Shown: positions 63,701-64,000 of the stretch, piece after piece
Numbering within the stretch: position 1 is the first letter of the stretch
Layout of the letters: the number at the start of each line of letters is the position of its first letter
NCBI GenBank assembly: GCA_019192445.1
Contig: JAHCMK010000003.1
Coordinates: 372,001-436,000 of the forward strand
From: Oceanococcus sp. HetDA_MAG_MS8
GTDB taxonomy: Bacteria; Pseudomonadota; Gammaproteobacteria; Nevskiales; Oceanococcaceae
DNA: 64,000 bases
Direction of reading: 5' to 3'
Program-made: the position numbers and the translations under genes
The notes under the pieces: model-generated
Told to the model about the DNA's origin: nothing
The model's input: only the letters and a program-made list of their open reading frames with translations
Database searches by the model: none

Positions 63701-64000
63701 GGGCAACCCGAAATTAACCTGAACCTATTGCCTGGCTACGGTGGCACCCAGCGCCTGCCGCGGCGTTTGTACGCTCGGCGTGGCGAGGAGGGGCTGCGCG
63801 ATGCTGCGCAAGTCATTCTCAGCGGGCGCTCTATGACCGCAGCCGAGGCCAAGCAGCTGGGTCTGGTGGATGAAGTGGTAGGCGATCAGGCCCGTAGTCC
63901 AGTGGCGGTGGCCGTGCAACGGCTGCGCGAATACCTGGCTGGTGCTGGCCCCTTGGTCGCCGCCATGGAACAACGGCATGCCTATCTGGAACAGCGGGAG
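60779..64000 (+). CDS. pcs: propionyl-CoA synthase (trifunctional; partial)
   Basis: First 1074 residues of a giant fusion enzyme that turns 3-hydroxypropionate, ATP, CoA and NADPH into propionyl-CoA. The acyl-CoA synthetase domain (about 80-820) has YTSGSTGKPKG at 411-421, SYWATEHGG and catalytic K787 in RSGKYMRR. A crotonase domain (from about 860) retains both Glu residues, E958 in GGGCELALAC and E978 in GQPEINL, and the oxyanion motif FVAGADVKEL. The N-terminal region (WYANGCWLSYDPE, FYRWFMGAQTNACFNEVDRH, IYTPVFGGFSAKTLSDRI) is that of Chloroflexus and Erythrobacter Pcs. The third, reductase domain should lie past the edge. AGGAGG precedes the ATG by nine bases. Confidence 0.95.
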   Translation, partial: MAASIMAWGRLQDAADEAQHRRAAQADPGAYHGTIAAAELHWYANGCWLSYDPEQQAWSGFAATDGRTPHALPEADWRPWHTAFDDSDAPFYRWFMGAQTNACFNEVDRHVLQGRGAATAIIFEGDRWDPSLNEGKGGPVHQQHISYRQLLRETIIRARVLHNLGLGRGDRIALNLPNIPEQIYYTEAAKRLGIIYTPVFGGFSAKTLSDRIYDAGAKVVITADGGYRNAEVVPFKEAYTDPALDNFIPLATGLKVLQEVLEGTELSAEVCSRIQARVAAALRGEITLERSDIMRELGQVLAAESQLSPTVLAAVRTQVASSLAAAEHIVQTVVVVRYTGQDVVVQDRDQWSAELVQQATQQAFAEVGIPELADAAAAHLEGLDDRDYWQALNAIHPALPLPADTPLFIIYTSGSTGKPKGVVHTHGGWLAGISHTMRMVFAAGPEDRLYVIADPGWITGQSYLIAAPLALGMSTVVAEGSPLFPHAGRFASIIQRHEVTIFKAGSTFLKAVMTDPASTADLQSYSMAALKVATFCAEPVSPAVQQFAMQQVCERYINSYWATEHGGMVFSCPWGDHKNLAPDAKTWALPWIDAQVRIAEEQDEQGQATQWRLAEEGEKGELVIQQPYPYLARTIWGDAQNLHSEQWKGDLERFSQVYFQRWSGGWAYTQGDYARRHADGGFTLHGRSDDVINVSGHRLGTEEIEGAILRDKVLRADSPVGNAVVVGAPHAEKGETPVAFLIPAPGARISDDDLDRLKGLVRDEKGVTAVPGDFLVVSGFPETRSGKYMRRTLRGILLDQPLGDLSTLRNPEVVEEIREVVEAWRNLGQLGEVRNIVQTYRYLRWETHSLSADTSVALLWVNHPPVNALNERALDELNTVLQHIRDKPDIRGLVISGAGRAFVAGADVKELLDVGEAGDMDSARTPPNAAQTAFAALENLPIPVLAAVNGPALGGGCELALACAYLVADGHAQFGQPEINLNLLPGYGGTQRLPRRLYARRGEEGLRDAAQVILSGRSMTAAEAKQLGLVDEVVGDQARSPVAVAVQRLREYLAGAGPLVAAMEQRHAYLEQRE

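Noticed and set aside
1-64000. CRISPR arrays, insertion sequences, prophage or integrative elements
   Set aside because: No regularly spaced repeats, transposase, integrase or phage structural genes were found on either strand.

Overview
The window reads as the chromosome of a free-living, probably marine or salt-adapted gammaproteobacterium. Gene order and protein types fit that class: dcd-mrp-(divergent) metG-rnfABCDGE, rsmD-coaD, slyX, yceH, RNase T, exonuclease I and a LapB-type type I secretion ATPase. Salt-related functions recur: Rnf, a SbtA bicarbonate permease beside an NhaR-like regulator, a voltage-gated sodium channel, a vSGLT-type symporter and glucosylglycerol synthesis. Coding density is very high, with many 1-4 base stop/start overlaps and frequent TTG or GTG starts. 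I see no rRNA, tRNA, CRISPR array, insertion sequence or phage gene.

Layout. 1-4.6 kb: a type I secretion ABC ATPase cut by the left edge, a response-regulator diguanylate cyclase and an EAL phosphodiesterase. 4.7-10.9 kb: crotonase, AidB-like acyl-CoA dehydrogenase, sodium channel, double DsbA/HCCA-isomerase-like protein, YceH, SlyX and PpiC. 11-15 kb: an outer-membrane barrel and the overlapping ggpP-ggpS pair for glucosylglycerol. 15-18.6 kb: sbtA-purE-purK with a divergent NhaR-like regulator. 18.6-23.4 kb: a sodium/sugar symporter divergent from a GH13_18 phosphorylase, then an amidase. 23.5-29.3 kb: patatin-cNMP protein, exonuclease I, GPH sugar transporter and glycosyltransferase. 29.3-36.7 kb: aldehyde dehydrogenase, acetolactate-synthase-like ThDP enzyme, rsmD, coaD, ggt, gst and an unknown gene. 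36.8-43.8 kb: secreted trypsin-like protease, then the reverse-strand run rnt, yellow/MRJP-like protein, olsB, plsC/olsA and rimO, and an acetoacetate-decarboxylase-like gene. 43.8-49.9 kb: argG, a DoxX-like protein, a GNAT-C39 peptidase fusion facing a RLAN/ATP-grasp RimK-like ligase, a thioesterase and a secreted unknown. 50-60.4 kb: an alpha/beta hydrolase, rnfEGDCBA, metG, mrp, dcd and an RRM RNA-binding protein. 60.8-64 kb: the first two thirds of a trifunctional propionyl-CoA synthase, running off the right edge.

How the genes may work together. Carbon: propionyl-CoA synthase is the hallmark enzyme of the 3-hydroxypropionate route, and a bicarbonate permease is translationally coupled to purE and purK, whose reaction consumes bicarbonate. 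Osmoprotection: ggpP and ggpS make glucosylglycerol, and the GH13_18 enzyme 5 kb away could recover it phosphorolytically. Two peptide-modifying enzymes, the RLAN/ATP-grasp ligase and the GNAT-C39 protein, face each other and look like a small metabolite or protein-modification system of unknown product. These four themes are the most interesting parts. The rest is mostly housekeeping and ordinary heterotroph metabolism.
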